From Cystobacter fuscus DSM 2262 (GTDB lineage Bacteria > Myxococcota > Myxococcia > Myxococcales > Myxococcaceae): a DNA stretch of 64,000 nt. How positions within the stretch are numbered: the first letter of the stretch is position 1; each line of letters opens with the position of its first letter. The stretch covers positions 124,001 to 188,000 of the forward strand of contig NZ_ANAH02000015.1 in assembly GCF_000335475.2 (NCBI RefSeq), read 5' to 3'. The translations under genes and the position numbers were made by a program. Under the pieces are notes generated by a model, which did no database searches, was not told where the DNA came from, and was given only the letters and a program-made list of their open reading frames with translations. Shown in pieces: positions 41,589-50,916 of the stretch.

Positions 41589-43146
41589 GTTCCTCGAGCC
41601 CATCGAGCAGTTGAGGGTTCTCGTCGTGGACGACAACCCCGCGGATCGGCTCATGGCCGTGCGCGTGCTCAGGCGGGCGTTTCCCGGCATCCTCCTGGAG
41701 GAGGTGGGCGAGGAGGCACAGTGGGACCAGGTGCTCGGCCACGAGCGGTTCGATGCCGTGCTCGTCGACTACCTGCTGCCCTGGACCACCGGGTTGGATC
41801 TGCTGCACGACGTGCAGCGCACGTGGCCGGGCATCCCCGTCATCATGCTCACCGGCACGGCCGAGGAGTGGCAGGCGCTGCAGGCGGTGCAGGAGGGGCT
41901 CGAGGAGTACCTGCCCAAGACGCCCGAGTCCTACGCGGTGCTGCCACGCGCCCTGCGCTTCGCCCTGGAGCGCACCCGCCAGCGTCAGGCGCTCATCGAG
42001 TCCAAGGAGACGCTGCACCTGGTCATCGAGGGGGTGTACGGGCACGCCATCTTCATGCTGGACGCCGAGCGGAGGATCGTGAGCTGGAACGCGGGCGCCC
42101 AGTCCATCACCGGCTACTCGGAGCGCGAGGTGCTGGGCCAGCCCTACCGCGAGATGCTCGTGCCCGTGGAGCTGCGCCACACGGTGGTGGACAAGGAGAT
42201 GGAGGCGGCCGAGCACCATGGCGTCTACACGGGCGAGGGCTGGCGTTCTCGCCGGGGAGGAGGCCGGTTCTGGGCCGACATCACCGTGAGTGCCCTGCAC
42301 AAGGAGGGCGGCGCGCTGCGCGGCTTCGTCGTGGTGCTGCGCGACGCCACCGAGCGCCGGCGCATGGAGGAGGAGCAGCGGCGTTCCAACGAGTTCCGCG
42401 AGCGGCTGCTGGGCATCGTCAGCCACGATCTGCGCAGCCCCTTGCAGGCCATCATCCTCCATTCGCAATTGCTCTCGCGCCAGGTGAATGATCCCAAGGT
42501 GAAGAACGCCACCACGCGCATCAACCTGGGCGCCGAGCGCATGACGCGGATGATCGCCGACCTGTTGGACTTCACCCGGGGCCGGCTGGGCGGCGGCATC
42601 CCGGTGGATCGCCGGCCCGATGATCTCTTCACCCTCACCGCCGAGGTCGTCGAGGAACTGCAGCTCATGGCCCCCCAAAACCCCATCGAGCTGAGCACCC
42701 ACGGCGACGGCCAGGGCGAGTGGGACCGGGGCCGCCTCATCCAGGTGGTGCAGAACCTGGTGACCAACGCCGTGAAGCATGGCGCCCAGGGACAGCCCGT
42801 CCAGGTGACGTTGACGGGAATGGATGACCTGGTGGTGATGCGCGTGCGCAACCAGGGCCAGCCCATTCCGCCCGAGTTCGTGCCCCACCTGTTCGATCCC
42901 TTCCGCCGGGCCGCGTCGCAGGAGAAGAGCGATCCGCTGTCCGGGCTGGGGCTGGGGCTCTACATCGCGCAGGAGATCGTGCACGCCCATGGCGGCACCA
43001 TCCACGTGGACTCCGGCCTGGAGGCAGGGACGACCTTCACCCTGCACCTGCCGCGCAAGGCCGCGCACCGCAGCGACTACCGGCGCACGAGCGCCCGCCC
43101 CGAGCACAGGGAGGCCCCCGCCTCGCGGGAAGAGGAGCACACGTGA
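41578..43146 (+). CDS. receiver-PAS-HisKA hybrid sensor kinase
   Basis: 522 residues from ATG 41578, which lies inside the upstream kinase gene. Receiver Asp64 in VLVDYLLPW; a PAS domain at about 140-262 (EGVYGHAIFMLDAERRIVSW, then SITGYSEREVLGQPY); HisKA His283 in GIVSHDLRSPLQAI; HATPase with NLVTNAVKHG and LSGLGLGLYIAQEI. It mirrors the preceding kinase with a PAS module added, suggesting duplication. The stop overlaps a GTG start, so the GNAT gene is co-translated. Confidence 0.93.
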   Translation: MAREFLEPIEQLRVLVVDDNPADRLMAVRVLRRAFPGILLEEVGEEAQWDQVLGHERFDAVLVDYLLPWTTGLDLLHDVQRTWPGIPVIMLTGTAEEWQALQAVQEGLEEYLPKTPESYAVLPRALRFALERTRQRQALIESKETLHLVIEGVYGHAIFMLDAERRIVSWNAGAQSITGYSEREVLGQPYREMLVPVELRHTVVDKEMEAAEHHGVYTGEGWRSRRGGGRFWADITVSALHKEGGALRGFVVVLRDATERRRMEEEQRRSNEFRERLLGIVSHDLRSPLQAIILHSQLLSRQVNDPKVKNATTRINLGAERMTRMIADLLDFTRGRLGGGIPVDRRPDDLFTLTAEVVEELQLMAPQNPIELSTHGDGQGEWDRGRLIQVVQNLVTNAVKHGAQGQPVQVTLTGMDDLVVMRVRNQGQPIPPEFVPHLFDPFRRAASQEKSDPLSGLGLGLYIAQEIVHAHGGTIHVDSGLEAGTTFTLHLPRKAAHRSDYRRTSARPEHREAPASREEEHT

Positions 43147-44279
43147 CGCGCGGCCCGGGGAGCACGCCCCCGGTGTCGCCTCGACTCGCCACGCCGGCGG
43201 ACAACGAGCGGCTGCTCGAGCTGTTCGGCGCGGTGCCCATGCAGGGCGAGCTGGTGCTGTCCACCCAACGCTCCCCGGACTTCTTCCGCCTCTATGACAT
43301 CCAGCGGGGGACGGCGGAGGTGTGGGTACACGAGGCGGCGGAGGGGCTCTCCGCCATGGGGACCTTCTTCGCACGCGAGGGCTGGCTCGATGGCCGTGCG
43401 TGCCGCGTGGGCTACCTGGGAGATCTGCGCACGCGCTTCTCCGCGAGACGGCAGCGGAGCGTGGCGCGCTTCTACGGGCCCCTGCTGGAGGAGGTGGCCC
43501 GGCGGCTGGGCGTGGAGACCTTCCTCACCTCGGTGATGGCCACCAATGCCGCGGCGCTCCAGGCGCTGGTGAGACGCCGGGAGCGCCGCGTGGCCCAGCC
43601 GGAGTACACGCTCTTGCGCCGCTTCTCCGCGGTGTCCGTGCACTTCACCCATCGCCGCGCGCCGCGCCCGGGCCGCTTCCACGTGCGCCGCGCCCGGCCC
43701 GAGGACGTGCCGGCCATGGTGGCACTGCTGGACGCGGATCACCGCACGCGCCCCTTCGGCTACCGCTACGACCAGGGGGAGCTGCAACACCGCTTGGCGC
43801 ACTGGCCGGGGCTCGGCGTGGACGGGTGCTACCTGGCCTTCGACGAGCGCGGGGCGCTGGTCGGCTGCACCTCGGTGTGGGATCCCCACGAGGTGAAGCG
43901 CTACCGGGTGCTGGCGTACCGGGGCTCGATGCGCTGGGTGAAGTGGGGCTACGACGCGATGGCCACCGTGCTGCGCTCGCCCCGCCTGCCCGAGCCCGGC
44001 CAGGACTTCCGCTACTTCTACCTGTGCGACACCAGCATCACCGGCGACAATCCCGCCATCCTGCGCGCCCTCGTGGAGCGCGTGTACGCGGATCATCAGG
44101 ACCGGGGCTACCACTTCTTCTCCCTCTACATGGGGGAGGCGGATCCGCTCCAGCCGGCCCTGCGGGGCTTCTTCCAGCGGCGCCTGGACTTCCACCTCTA
44201 CGCGGTGACCCCGGCGAGCCTCGCGGGGCGGCCCCCCCCGCCCGGGGGACGGACGGGCTTCGAGATGGCCCTGGCGTGA
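43143..44279 (+). CDS. GNAT-family acetyltransferase, two-domain
   Basis: 378 residues, GTG start overlapping the kinase stop (GTGA). The N-terminal GNAT half contains LATPADNERLLELFGAVPMQ, V-G-Y-L-G-D-L-R-T-R and TSVMATNAAALQALVRR. A second half begins with FHVRRARPEDVPAMVALLDA and carries a weaker GNAT fold with YLAFDERGALVGCTSVWD. Substrate not predictable. Being coupled to the two hybrid kinases suggests the acetyltransferase acts in or is regulated with that signalling pathway. Confidence 0.8.
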   Translation: MTRGPGSTPPVSPRLATPADNERLLELFGAVPMQGELVLSTQRSPDFFRLYDIQRGTAEVWVHEAAEGLSAMGTFFAREGWLDGRACRVGYLGDLRTRFSARRQRSVARFYGPLLEEVARRLGVETFLTSVMATNAAALQALVRRRERRVAQPEYTLLRRFSAVSVHFTHRRAPRPGRFHVRRARPEDVPAMVALLDADHRTRPFGYRYDQGELQHRLAHWPGLGVDGCYLAFDERGALVGCTSVWDPHEVKRYRVLAYRGSMRWVKWGYDAMATVLRSPRLPEPGQDFRYFYLCDTSITGDNPAILRALVERVYADHQDRGYHFFSLYMGEADPLQPALRGFFQRRLDFHLYAVTPASLAGRPPPPGGRTGFEMALA

Positions 44280-44323
44280 GCCCGCGGGTTGCGGCACGTG
44301 CCCGCCGCGCCCATGCTCCGCGC

Positions 44324-45538
44324 ATGCCACGACTCCGACTTCCGGGCGCCCTGCTCGCCCTGCTGCTCACGGGGGCCGGCTGTGCCGCGAGCCGCGCCGC
44401 CCGCCCCGTCTCCGAGGAGGACCGGGAGGGCTACGAGGCGCGCCTGCGAAAGGCCCAGGCCCTCCAGCGCGGGGCCCACCTGGACGCCTCGCGCGAGGAG
44501 CTGGAGTCCCTCGCACGCGACGTCGGAGAGCGGCTCGAGAAACACCCCCGGGACGTGGGGCTGCACACGGTGCTCGCGCGCGCCGCCCTCGCCCTGCACC
44601 AGCCCGACAGGGCCCGCGTGGAGACCGAGCGGGTGCTCGCGCTCGCGCCGGATCAAGCCGAGGCCCACTACCTCCAGGCCTTCCTCCTGGGCGGGGCCCG
44701 TCAGCCCGCCGCCGCCCTCGCCGAGGCCCGGAGCGCCACGCGGCTCGCCCCCCACCAGGGCCGCTACTGGCAACTGCTCGGCACGCTCCATTTGCAGTTG
44801 GAGCAGCCCACCGAGGCGCGCGCCGCCCTCACCCGGGCGCTCGAAGTGGAGCCGCGCGACGCCCAGGGCCACTTCCTGCTCGGCCTGCTGTCGCTCGAGG
44901 AGGGCAAGCCCGACGAGGCGCTCACCGCCCTCGAGCGGGCGCGCGAGCTGGAGCCGGACTACGTCATGGCCCACACCCATGCCGGACAACTCCTCCAGCA
45001 ACGGGGCGAGTCCGCCGCCGCCCTGGCGTGCTTCCAGAAGGCCGCCACGCTGGAGCCCCGGAACTGGCGGACGCGGGAGTCGCTGGTGCAGGTGCACCAG
45101 GCGCTCGGGAACATGGCGCGGCGGGACGCCGAGCGAGAGGCCCTGCTCGAGCTGCATCAGGAGGGGCTCGTGGCGCAGGACTACTTCATCCGGGAGCGCT
45201 TTGGCGAGGGCGAGCACACCGTGGTGGTGGTGGAGGACTTCGAGCTGAAGGGAGACTGGGCGAAGCGCTACGAGTTCCAGGTGTACGCGCCCGGAGGCAA
45301 GCAGCCCGTGCGTGTCGTCTCCCTGGGCTCCTACGCCTTCACCAACGCCTTCGCCCACGAGCACGACCCCTCGCTCCCGCGCCTGTTCCACCTGGACGCC
45401 TACGCCCCGGACAACACCCACGAGACGTATGGCCTCTTCCAGGGCGAGCCCTCCTACGACGACACCCGGGCGAAGGTGCTGGCCATCCTGCGCGGAGAAG
45501 TCGAGCCCACGTCCTCGACGAAGCCCGGCGCGGGGTGA
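44324..45538 (+). CDS. TPR-repeat lipoprotein
   Basis: 404 residues. Lipobox LTGAGC (Cys20). Seven or so tetratricopeptide repeats follow from about residue 60 to 255 (for example ARAALALHQPDRARVETERV and LLGLLSLEEGKPDEALTALE). The C-terminal part (VVVVEDFELKGDWAKRYEFQ) is a globular domain of unknown type. An outer-membrane scaffold role is inferred. It starts 44 bases after the GNAT gene, so may be read from the same transcript. Confidence 0.88.
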   Translation: MPRLRLPGALLALLLTGAGCAASRAARPVSEEDREGYEARLRKAQALQRGAHLDASREELESLARDVGERLEKHPRDVGLHTVLARAALALHQPDRARVETERVLALAPDQAEAHYLQAFLLGGARQPAAALAEARSATRLAPHQGRYWQLLGTLHLQLEQPTEARAALTRALEVEPRDAQGHFLLGLLSLEEGKPDEALTALERARELEPDYVMAHTHAGQLLQQRGESAAALACFQKAATLEPRNWRTRESLVQVHQALGNMARRDAEREALLELHQEGLVAQDYFIRERFGEGEHTVVVVEDFELKGDWAKRYEFQVYAPGGKQPVRVVSLGSYAFTNAFAHEHDPSLPRLFHLDAYAPDNTHETYGLFQGEPSYDDTRAKVLAILRGEVEPTSSTKPGAG

Positions 45539-45542
45539 GCCC

Positions 45543-47177
45543 TCACGAGGCCAGGGCCGGGCGAGGCTCGGCGAGGCGCGCGTGCTGGGGCAGCAGCAGG
45601 GAGAAGGTAGTGCCCCGGCCCAGCTCGCTGTGCACCCGCAGCTCGCCGCCCATCTTCTCCACGAGCGCGTGGCTCACCGACAGCCCCAGCCCCGTGCCCG
45701 AGCCCGCCGGCTTGGTGGTGAAGAACGGATCGAAGATGCGCGGCAGCACCTCCGGGGCAATCCCGTGTCCGGTGTCCGAGATATCGACGCGCACACACTC
45801 GCCCTCGCGCACGGTGCGCACGCACAGCGTGTGCTGCCGCGGGCCGCCGGGCTGCATCGCCTGGATCGCGTTGATGATCAGGTTGAGGAACACCTGGCTC
45901 AACCGCCCTCCGCTGGCGAGCACCGGAGGCAGCTCCTCGTCGAGGCTCTTCTCCAGCCGGGCCGTGCTCTTGAGCTCGGGCGAGGCCATGCGCAGCGCGA
46001 AGTCGAGGCTCGCGTTGACGTCCACGGGCGAGAACGCCTCGTCGGAGGAATGGGAGAAGAAGCGCATGTCGCGCACGATGTCCCGGATGCGCTGACAACC
46101 CTCGATGGACTCGGCCAGCACCTCTCCAGCCTCGCCGAGCACCGACTGCAACTGCTCCGGAACGCCGGGCAGCTCCGCCAGCCGCCGCTCCAGATCCTCG
46201 CGCCAGCTGTGCAGGAAGTTCAGGTTGGAGAGCACGAAGGCCAGGGGGTTGTTGATCTCATGGGCGATGCCCGCGGCCAGGGCCCCCATGGACGCGAGCC
46301 GATCATTCTGCAGGCTCTGCCGCTCCAGGCGCCGCCGCTCGGTGAGATCATGCCCCACGAGCAGCAGCCGCCGCGCCGAGCCCACCTCCTGGAGCGAGGC
46401 GGCCACGTCCATCACCACGCGCTCCCCGCGATGCAAACGCAGCCCCAGGTTGTCCACGCGCGCCGAGCCGTGCGTGCGCACCTCGCGCAACGCCCGGAGC
46501 ACCGTCTCGCGCTCGTCCGGCGCGACGAGCGTCTCGAAGGGCACACCCAGGAACCGGCCCGCCTCGCCCCCCAGCAGCCGCGCCGCCACCGGGTTGAGCT
46601 CCAACACGGCTCCCCCCTCGTCGAGCAGCAGCACCGCATCCCCCGAGGACTCGAGGAGCTGCTGGTTGCGCGCCTCGGTCTGCTTCACCTTCAGGCGCAG
46701 GCGCAAGAGCAGCTCCACCTGGCGCTTGAGCGCGAGCAGATCCCGGCGCTGCGTCTCGGTCAGCTTCCGGGGTACGGAATCCAGGACACACAGCGTGCCC
46801 AGGAGGAACCCGTCCTCGGACTGGAGGGGAGCCCCGGCGTAGAAGCGCAGGGAAGGCGCCCCCGTCACGAGCGGGTTGGTGGCGAAGCGCGCGTCCTCGC
46901 GGGCGTCCTCCACGACGAAGAGTTCCTCACGCTCGATGGCGAAGGTGCAGAAGGAGATACAGCGCTCCGTCTCCGACACTCCGGGCAGTCCCACGTTCGC
47001 CTTGAACCACTGCCGATCCCGATCCACCAGGCTCACCAGCGCCATGGGCACACCACACAGGCTCGCCGCGAGCTGCACGACGTCGTCGTACTCGCGCTCG
47101 GGGGGCGTATCCAGGATGGCGTGGCGATCAAGCGCCTCGATGCGCTTCTCTTCGTACAGAAGACCGGGGGAAAGCAT
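45543..47177 (-). CDS. GAF-PAS sensor histidine kinase
   Basis: 544 residues from ATG 47177, giving the common start MLSPGLLYEEKRIEALDRHA; longer readings to 47282 add an unconserved leader. GAF at about 30-160 (LVSLVDRDRQWFKANVGL, CISFCTFAIE), PAS at about 175-285, HisKA His306 in GIAHEINNPLAFV and HATPase with FLNLIINAIQAM and GTGLGLSVSHALVEKMGGEL. Soluble. The conserved D-R-x-x-Q-W-F motif in GAF is that of light- or redox-type GAF proteins. Convergent with the TPR gene. Confidence 0.92.
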   Translation of the reverse strand: MLSPGLLYEEKRIEALDRHAILDTPPEREYDDVVQLAASLCGVPMALVSLVDRDRQWFKANVGLPGVSETERCISFCTFAIEREELFVVEDAREDARFATNPLVTGAPSLRFYAGAPLQSEDGFLLGTLCVLDSVPRKLTETQRRDLLALKRQVELLLRLRLKVKQTEARNQQLLESSGDAVLLLDEGGAVLELNPVAARLLGGEAGRFLGVPFETLVAPDERETVLRALREVRTHGSARVDNLGLRLHRGERVVMDVAASLQEVGSARRLLLVGHDLTERRRLERQSLQNDRLASMGALAAGIAHEINNPLAFVLSNLNFLHSWREDLERRLAELPGVPEQLQSVLGEAGEVLAESIEGCQRIRDIVRDMRFFSHSSDEAFSPVDVNASLDFALRMASPELKSTARLEKSLDEELPPVLASGGRLSQVFLNLIINAIQAMQPGGPRQHTLCVRTVREGECVRVDISDTGHGIAPEVLPRIFDPFFTTKPAGSGTGLGLSVSHALVEKMGGELRVHSELGRGTTFSLLLPQHARLAEPRPALAS

Positions 47178-47376
47178 GATCCCGATATGAGGAGTCTTCG
47201 CCCGGAACGACACCGGGCCCTTGCCTCGACTGTGTGGCGCCAGACAGAGCTGGCGCACCAGAGACTTCCCTTTGAAAATCACGGTATTCCTACACCTTGG
47301 CGGGTGTGGATGAACCCGCCACTTCCGACTCCATCACCCGACAACTCTCCGGTGCCCCCACCCCTCGGACGCGGGA

Positions 47377-48684
47377 TCAGGACTCCTGGGAGTCGAAGCG
47401 GTGGTGGCGCGCCGTGTCGCGCATGAGCAGGTAGACCAGGAGCGAGCAGAAGATGCCGCCGGTCACGTACCAGTAGAACCAGGACTCGTGGCCCTGGAGC
47501 TTGAACCAGGTGCCCACGTACTCGGCCGTTCCGCCGAACACGGACACCGTCAGGGCATAGGGCAGCCCCACGCCCAGGGCGCGGATGCTCGCGGGGAACA
47601 GCTCCGCCTTCACCACGGCGTTGATGGAGGTGTAGCCCGAGACGATGACGAGCGCCGTCATCACCAGGAGGAAGGCGGTGAAGGAATCACGCGTGCTCGT
47701 GAGCGCGGTGAACAGGGGCACGGTGCACAACGTGCCCAGCAGACCAAAGCCCATGAGCACCGGCCGACGGCCCACCTTGTCGGACAGCAGGCCGAAGGCG
47801 GGCTGCAGGAGCATGTAGAGGAAGAGCGAGCCGGCGGAGATGAGCGTGGCGTCGTCGCGCGACAGGCCCACGGAGCTCACCAGGAACTTGGGCATGTAGA
47901 CGGTGTACGTATAGAAGGCGAGCGTGCCGCCCAGGGTGAGCCCGATGACGAGGGCGATCTCCCGGGGATGGCGGGCGAGCTCGAGCATGGGCCGGTACTC
48001 CGTGCGCCTGGCGGCCACCACCTGGAAGGCCTCCGTCTCCACCATGTTGCGGCGCATGTAGAAGCCGAAGATGGCGAGCGCCGCGCCACACAGGAAGGGG
48101 ATGCGCCAGCCCCAGGCCTCCAGCTCGGGCCCGGTGAGCACCAGACGCTGGAGCACCAGCAGCGTCAGCGTCGCGAGCAACTGGCCCATGATGAGCGTGA
48201 CGTATTGGAAGGAGCTGTAGAAGCCGCGGTGGCGCGAGGTGGCCACCTCGCTGAGATAGGTGGCGCTGGTGCCGTACTCGCCTCCGAGCGACAACCCCTG
48301 GAGCAGCCGGGCCAGGACGAGCACGATTGGCGCCAGGATGCCCACCTGCTCATAGGTGGGGCACAGGGCGATGACGAGCGAGCCCAGACACATCAGGGAC
48401 ACGGAGAGTGTCAGCGCGGCGCGCCGCCCGCGCGAGTCGGCGTAGAGCCCCATCAACCAGCCGCCGATGGGACGGATGAGGAAGCCGAGCGCGAAGATGC
48501 CCGCCGCGTTGAGCTGCCGCACGAGCGGGTTGTCGCCGGGGAAGAACGACGGGGCGAAGTACAGCGAGAAGGCCGAGTAGATGTAGAAGTCGTACCACTC
48601 GATGAGGTTGCCGACCGAGCCGCCGAAGATGGACAGCAGGCGTTGGCGGACTCGGGGTGCGTCGGAGGAAGGGGTCGGGCTCAC
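47377..48684 (-). CDS. MFS transporter, metabolite/H+ symporter (KgtP/ProP-like)
   Basis: 435 residues, GTG start. The MHS-family hallmark GNLIEWYDFYIYSAFSLYFA is near residue 22, followed by LIRPIGGWLMGLYADSRGRR and GLSLGGEYGTSATYLSEVA. Twelve membrane helices are visible. ADSRGRR and, after the centre, SDKVGRRPVL are the two MFS loop motifs. Substrates in this family include alpha-ketoglutarate, proline and betaine. No neighbour narrows the choice. The 199-base gap to the upstream kinase gene holds nothing else. Confidence 0.9.
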   Translation of the reverse strand: MSPTPSSDAPRVRQRLLSIFGGSVGNLIEWYDFYIYSAFSLYFAPSFFPGDNPLVRQLNAAGIFALGFLIRPIGGWLMGLYADSRGRRAALTLSVSLMCLGSLVIALCPTYEQVGILAPIVLVLARLLQGLSLGGEYGTSATYLSEVATSRHRGFYSSFQYVTLIMGQLLATLTLLVLQRLVLTGPELEAWGWRIPFLCGAALAIFGFYMRRNMVETEAFQVVAARRTEYRPMLELARHPREIALVIGLTLGGTLAFYTYTVYMPKFLVSSVGLSRDDATLISAGSLFLYMLLQPAFGLLSDKVGRRPVLMGFGLLGTLCTVPLFTALTSTRDSFTAFLLVMTALVIVSGYTSINAVVKAELFPASIRALGVGLPYALTVSVFGGTAEYVGTWFKLQGHESWFYWYVTGGIFCSLLVYLLMRDTARHHRFDSQES

Positions 48685-48817
48685 CGCATCGCTTCTATCC
48701 CATCATGGCGCCAGGACGATGCCCGTCGGCGAGGGCCGCTCGGCGGCCTGCCCTGAATATTCCGCGCCGCGCGGACGTCGGTCCCTCAACGTTTTCCCTC
48801 TTGAAGGAATACACAAC

Positions 48818-49453
48818 ATGGCTCGCATGGCGTCCAAGCGGTTCACCTTCTTCCTGGCGATGGCGGTGACGATGACCTTGTCCGGGTGCGTCGTCGAGGG
48901 CGGCGGTGGACACGGCCACGTGGACCCCCCGCCTCCTCCTGTTCCCTCGTACCCCGGCTGCCCCGCGCTCCTGGGTGGAGGCAACTCGGGCGTCATCTCG
49001 CTGTCCGACTGGCGGGGCGACTACGCCTCCCTCGAGTCATACATCGCCCCGGACTTCTTCATCCGGCACTACAACGGCCAGGGCGAGGCGTCGCTCATCT
49101 ACTCGGAGCGGGACATGGACGACGCCACGTTCCGCATCGTCCCGGGCCTGGCGGACGACCGGTGCATCTCGTTCGAGGCCAGCAACTACCCCAGGCACTT
49201 CCTGCGGCACCGCGGCTCGGACATCTTCCTGGATCCGGACAACAACACCCTGGGATTCAGCGAGGACGCGACGTTCTGCCCGCGTCCCGGACTGGCGGCT
49301 TCGAACGAGCTGAGCTTCGAGAGCTGCAACGCCCCGGACTCGTACCTCAACATCGACGACTACGACGGGCGCACCTATGGGCTCTACCTCGACAATGAGT
49401 ACAGTGCCGCATTCGAGGAGGACGCGACCTTCCTGATCCTGCCTCCCTGGTAG
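48818..49453 (+). CDS. lipoprotein with AbfB-like beta-trefoil repeats
   Basis: 211 residues, ATG 48818 with AAGGA upstream. Lipobox LSGC (Cys24). A His/Pro-rich spacer is followed by three related units with S-L-E-S-Y-x-A-P-D-F-F-I-R-H, SFEASNYPRHFLRHRGSDIF and SFESCNAPDSYLNIDDYDGR, each ending in D-A-T-F, the pattern of the alpha-L-arabinofuranosidase B sugar-binding fold. Likely a surface carbohydrate-binding lipoprotein. It ends 12 bases from the convergent hydrolase. Confidence 0.85.
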   Translation: MARMASKRFTFFLAMAVTMTLSGCVVEGGGGHGHVDPPPPPVPSYPGCPALLGGGNSGVISLSDWRGDYASLESYIAPDFFIRHYNGQGEASLIYSERDMDDATFRIVPGLADDRCISFEASNYPRHFLRHRGSDIFLDPDNNTLGFSEDATFCPRPGLAASNELSFESCNAPDSYLNIDDYDGRTYGLYLDNEYSAAFEEDATFLILPPW

Positions 49454-49464
49454 CCGCTTCGGGT

Positions 49465-50397
49465 TCACCCCGCCTTGAGGCCCGCCAGGAGTTCGGCGAG
49501 CCGTGCCGGCTGCGACGCGAAGGGCGAGTGGCTCGACTCCAGGGTCTTCTGCTCGAACTTGTTGGCGGGAGTGAAGGCATCCGCCTCGCGGATCATCAAA
49601 TCCTGGAGGGCGGGCGCCGTGGCGCGGTCCTTGGTGCAACGGAGGTAGCTGCGCGGGATGCGGCCCCAGCGCTCGCGCGTCGCGATGACCTCGGACGTCC
49701 ACAGGGCGACCGGGAGGTCTGGTGTGAGCATGAGCGCGAAGGGCAGGAACTGCTGGGTCTCCACGTCGTTGTAGTAGGTCCCGCGCAGCGCCTCGAGGTA
49801 CGCGGCATCCCCGCGCGGATTGATGCGGGCCGCCCCCAGGGCCGCCGGGTTCCCCACGAAGAGCTTGTCTCCGTAGCCGGTCTTCGCCTCGGGCAGTTCC
49901 CCATAGGCGCTCGGCTTCTTCAGCCGCACGGGGCAATAGGCACTCAGATAGACCAGCCGGCCCACCAGCTCGGGGGCGAGCTCACCCGCCCGGGTAATCA
50001 CCGCTCCGCCCATGCTGTGGCCGACGAGGATCGGCCGGCTCGCCCCCCGCAGCGTCTTGAGGGCGTCGACCACCGCCGAGGCGCACTCCTCGAGGCGGAG
50101 ATCTCGCTGCGGCGAGGGCTCCTCGGCGAACTTGGCCCAGTCCCCCGCGAGGTACGAGGAGGGGAAGCGGGCATTGAGGCCGTGGCCCGGCAGATCGATC
50201 GACACCACGCGGTGGCCGAGGCCGGAGAGGTGCTGCGCGACACGTCCCCAGTGCAGGGAGTTGTGCCAGGCGCCGTGCACCAGGAGGAAGGTCTTGCTCT
50301 CCGCCCGGGGGGCCGCGTGGGCCTGGGGGCCGGGTCCAGAGAGGGACAGGGTGGCGGTGGTGAGCACGGTGCTCTTCAGGAGGTCTCTGCGGTTCAT
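49465..50397 (-). CDS. exported alpha/beta hydrolase
   Basis: 310 residues from ATG 50397. The N-terminus MNRRDLLKSTVLTTATLSLS has the twin-arginine pattern. The hydrolase fold is evident: LLVHGAWHNSLHWGRVAQHL, the nucleophile elbow VGHSMGGAVI, an Asp region (Y-L-R-C-T-K-D-R-A) and a catalytic His in SSHSPFASQPARL. Salicylate-esterase-like alpha/beta hydrolases have this layout. It begins 1 base after the MerR stop and is almost certainly controlled by that regulator. Confidence 0.9.
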   Translation of the reverse strand: MNRRDLLKSTVLTTATLSLSGPGPQAHAAPRAESKTFLLVHGAWHNSLHWGRVAQHLSGLGHRVVSIDLPGHGLNARFPSSYLAGDWAKFAEEPSPQRDLRLEECASAVVDALKTLRGASRPILVGHSMGGAVITRAGELAPELVGRLVYLSAYCPVRLKKPSAYGELPEAKTGYGDKLFVGNPAALGAARINPRGDAAYLEALRGTYYNDVETQQFLPFALMLTPDLPVALWTSEVIATRERWGRIPRSYLRCTKDRATAPALQDLMIREADAFTPANKFEQKTLESSHSPFASQPARLAELLAGLKAG

Positions 50398-50398
50398 G

Positions 50399-50788
50399 TC
50401 ATCCTCGTTTGGCGGAGGCGACCCTTCGCCAGGGGAGGCTGGCGGGGGCCGCGTGTGAGAGCGTTTCGATGAGCCGGGCACGACGGGCCTCTAGTTCGGC
50501 GATCTGACGCTCGATGTCGGCGAGCTTCTCCTGGTGCGCGGCGAGTGCGTCCGGGCAGATGGCGGTCGACTCGCTCCTGAACATGCACGGGGAGAAGGTG
50601 GCGATCTCCTCGAGGGAAAAACCCAGACGGATCATACGGGCGATGTGCTGGACCCGGAGCACGGCGTCGGGGCCGAACTCCCGGTAGCCATTGCTCCGGC
50701 GGCTCGAGACGAGCAGCCCCGCCTTCTCGTAATGGCGGATCGAGCGCGCGCTCGCGCCCGACAGTCTGGAAAGCTGTCCGATGTTCAT
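50399..50788 (-). CDS. MerR-family transcriptional regulator
   Basis: 129 residues from ATG 50788. The winged helix-turn-helix MNIGQLSRLSGASARSIRHY, then E-K-A-G-L-L, is standard MerR. The dimerisation helix follows, and a C-terminal helix (AAHQEKLADIERQIAELEAR). The effector region has Cys in FSPCMFRSESTAICPD, so a thiol or metal signal is possible. It is followed at 1 base by the hydrolase gene. A MerR-type promoter lies just upstream. Confidence 0.9.
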   Translation of the reverse strand: MNIGQLSRLSGASARSIRHYEKAGLLVSSRRSNGYREFGPDAVLRVQHIARMIRLGFSLEEIATFSPCMFRSESTAICPDALAAHQEKLADIERQIAELEARRARLIETLSHAAPASLPWRRVASAKRG

Positions 50789-50807
50789 TGCTGCCTCGAT
50801 GAGAAAG

Positions 50808-50839
50808 ACCGTAGCACCTGACACTGATGTCAAGGTCAA
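50808..50839 (-). promoter_or_regulatory. MerR-type promoter/operator
   Basis: On the minus strand a -35 TTGACC (50839-50834) and -10 TACGGT (50813-50808) are separated by 20 bp, the long spacing MerR proteins require. The inverted repeat TGACA-TCAG-TGTCA (50819-50832) lies in the spacer, where MerR dimers twist the DNA. It would drive the merR-hydrolase operon. Confidence 0.55.
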
Positions 50840-50916
50840 GCGCCCTCCGCAACCCCCATGCGCGAGGAACGGGAGGCGAATCCCCAGGCGTCGTCGGGCG
50901 CACTGAATGAAGACCC

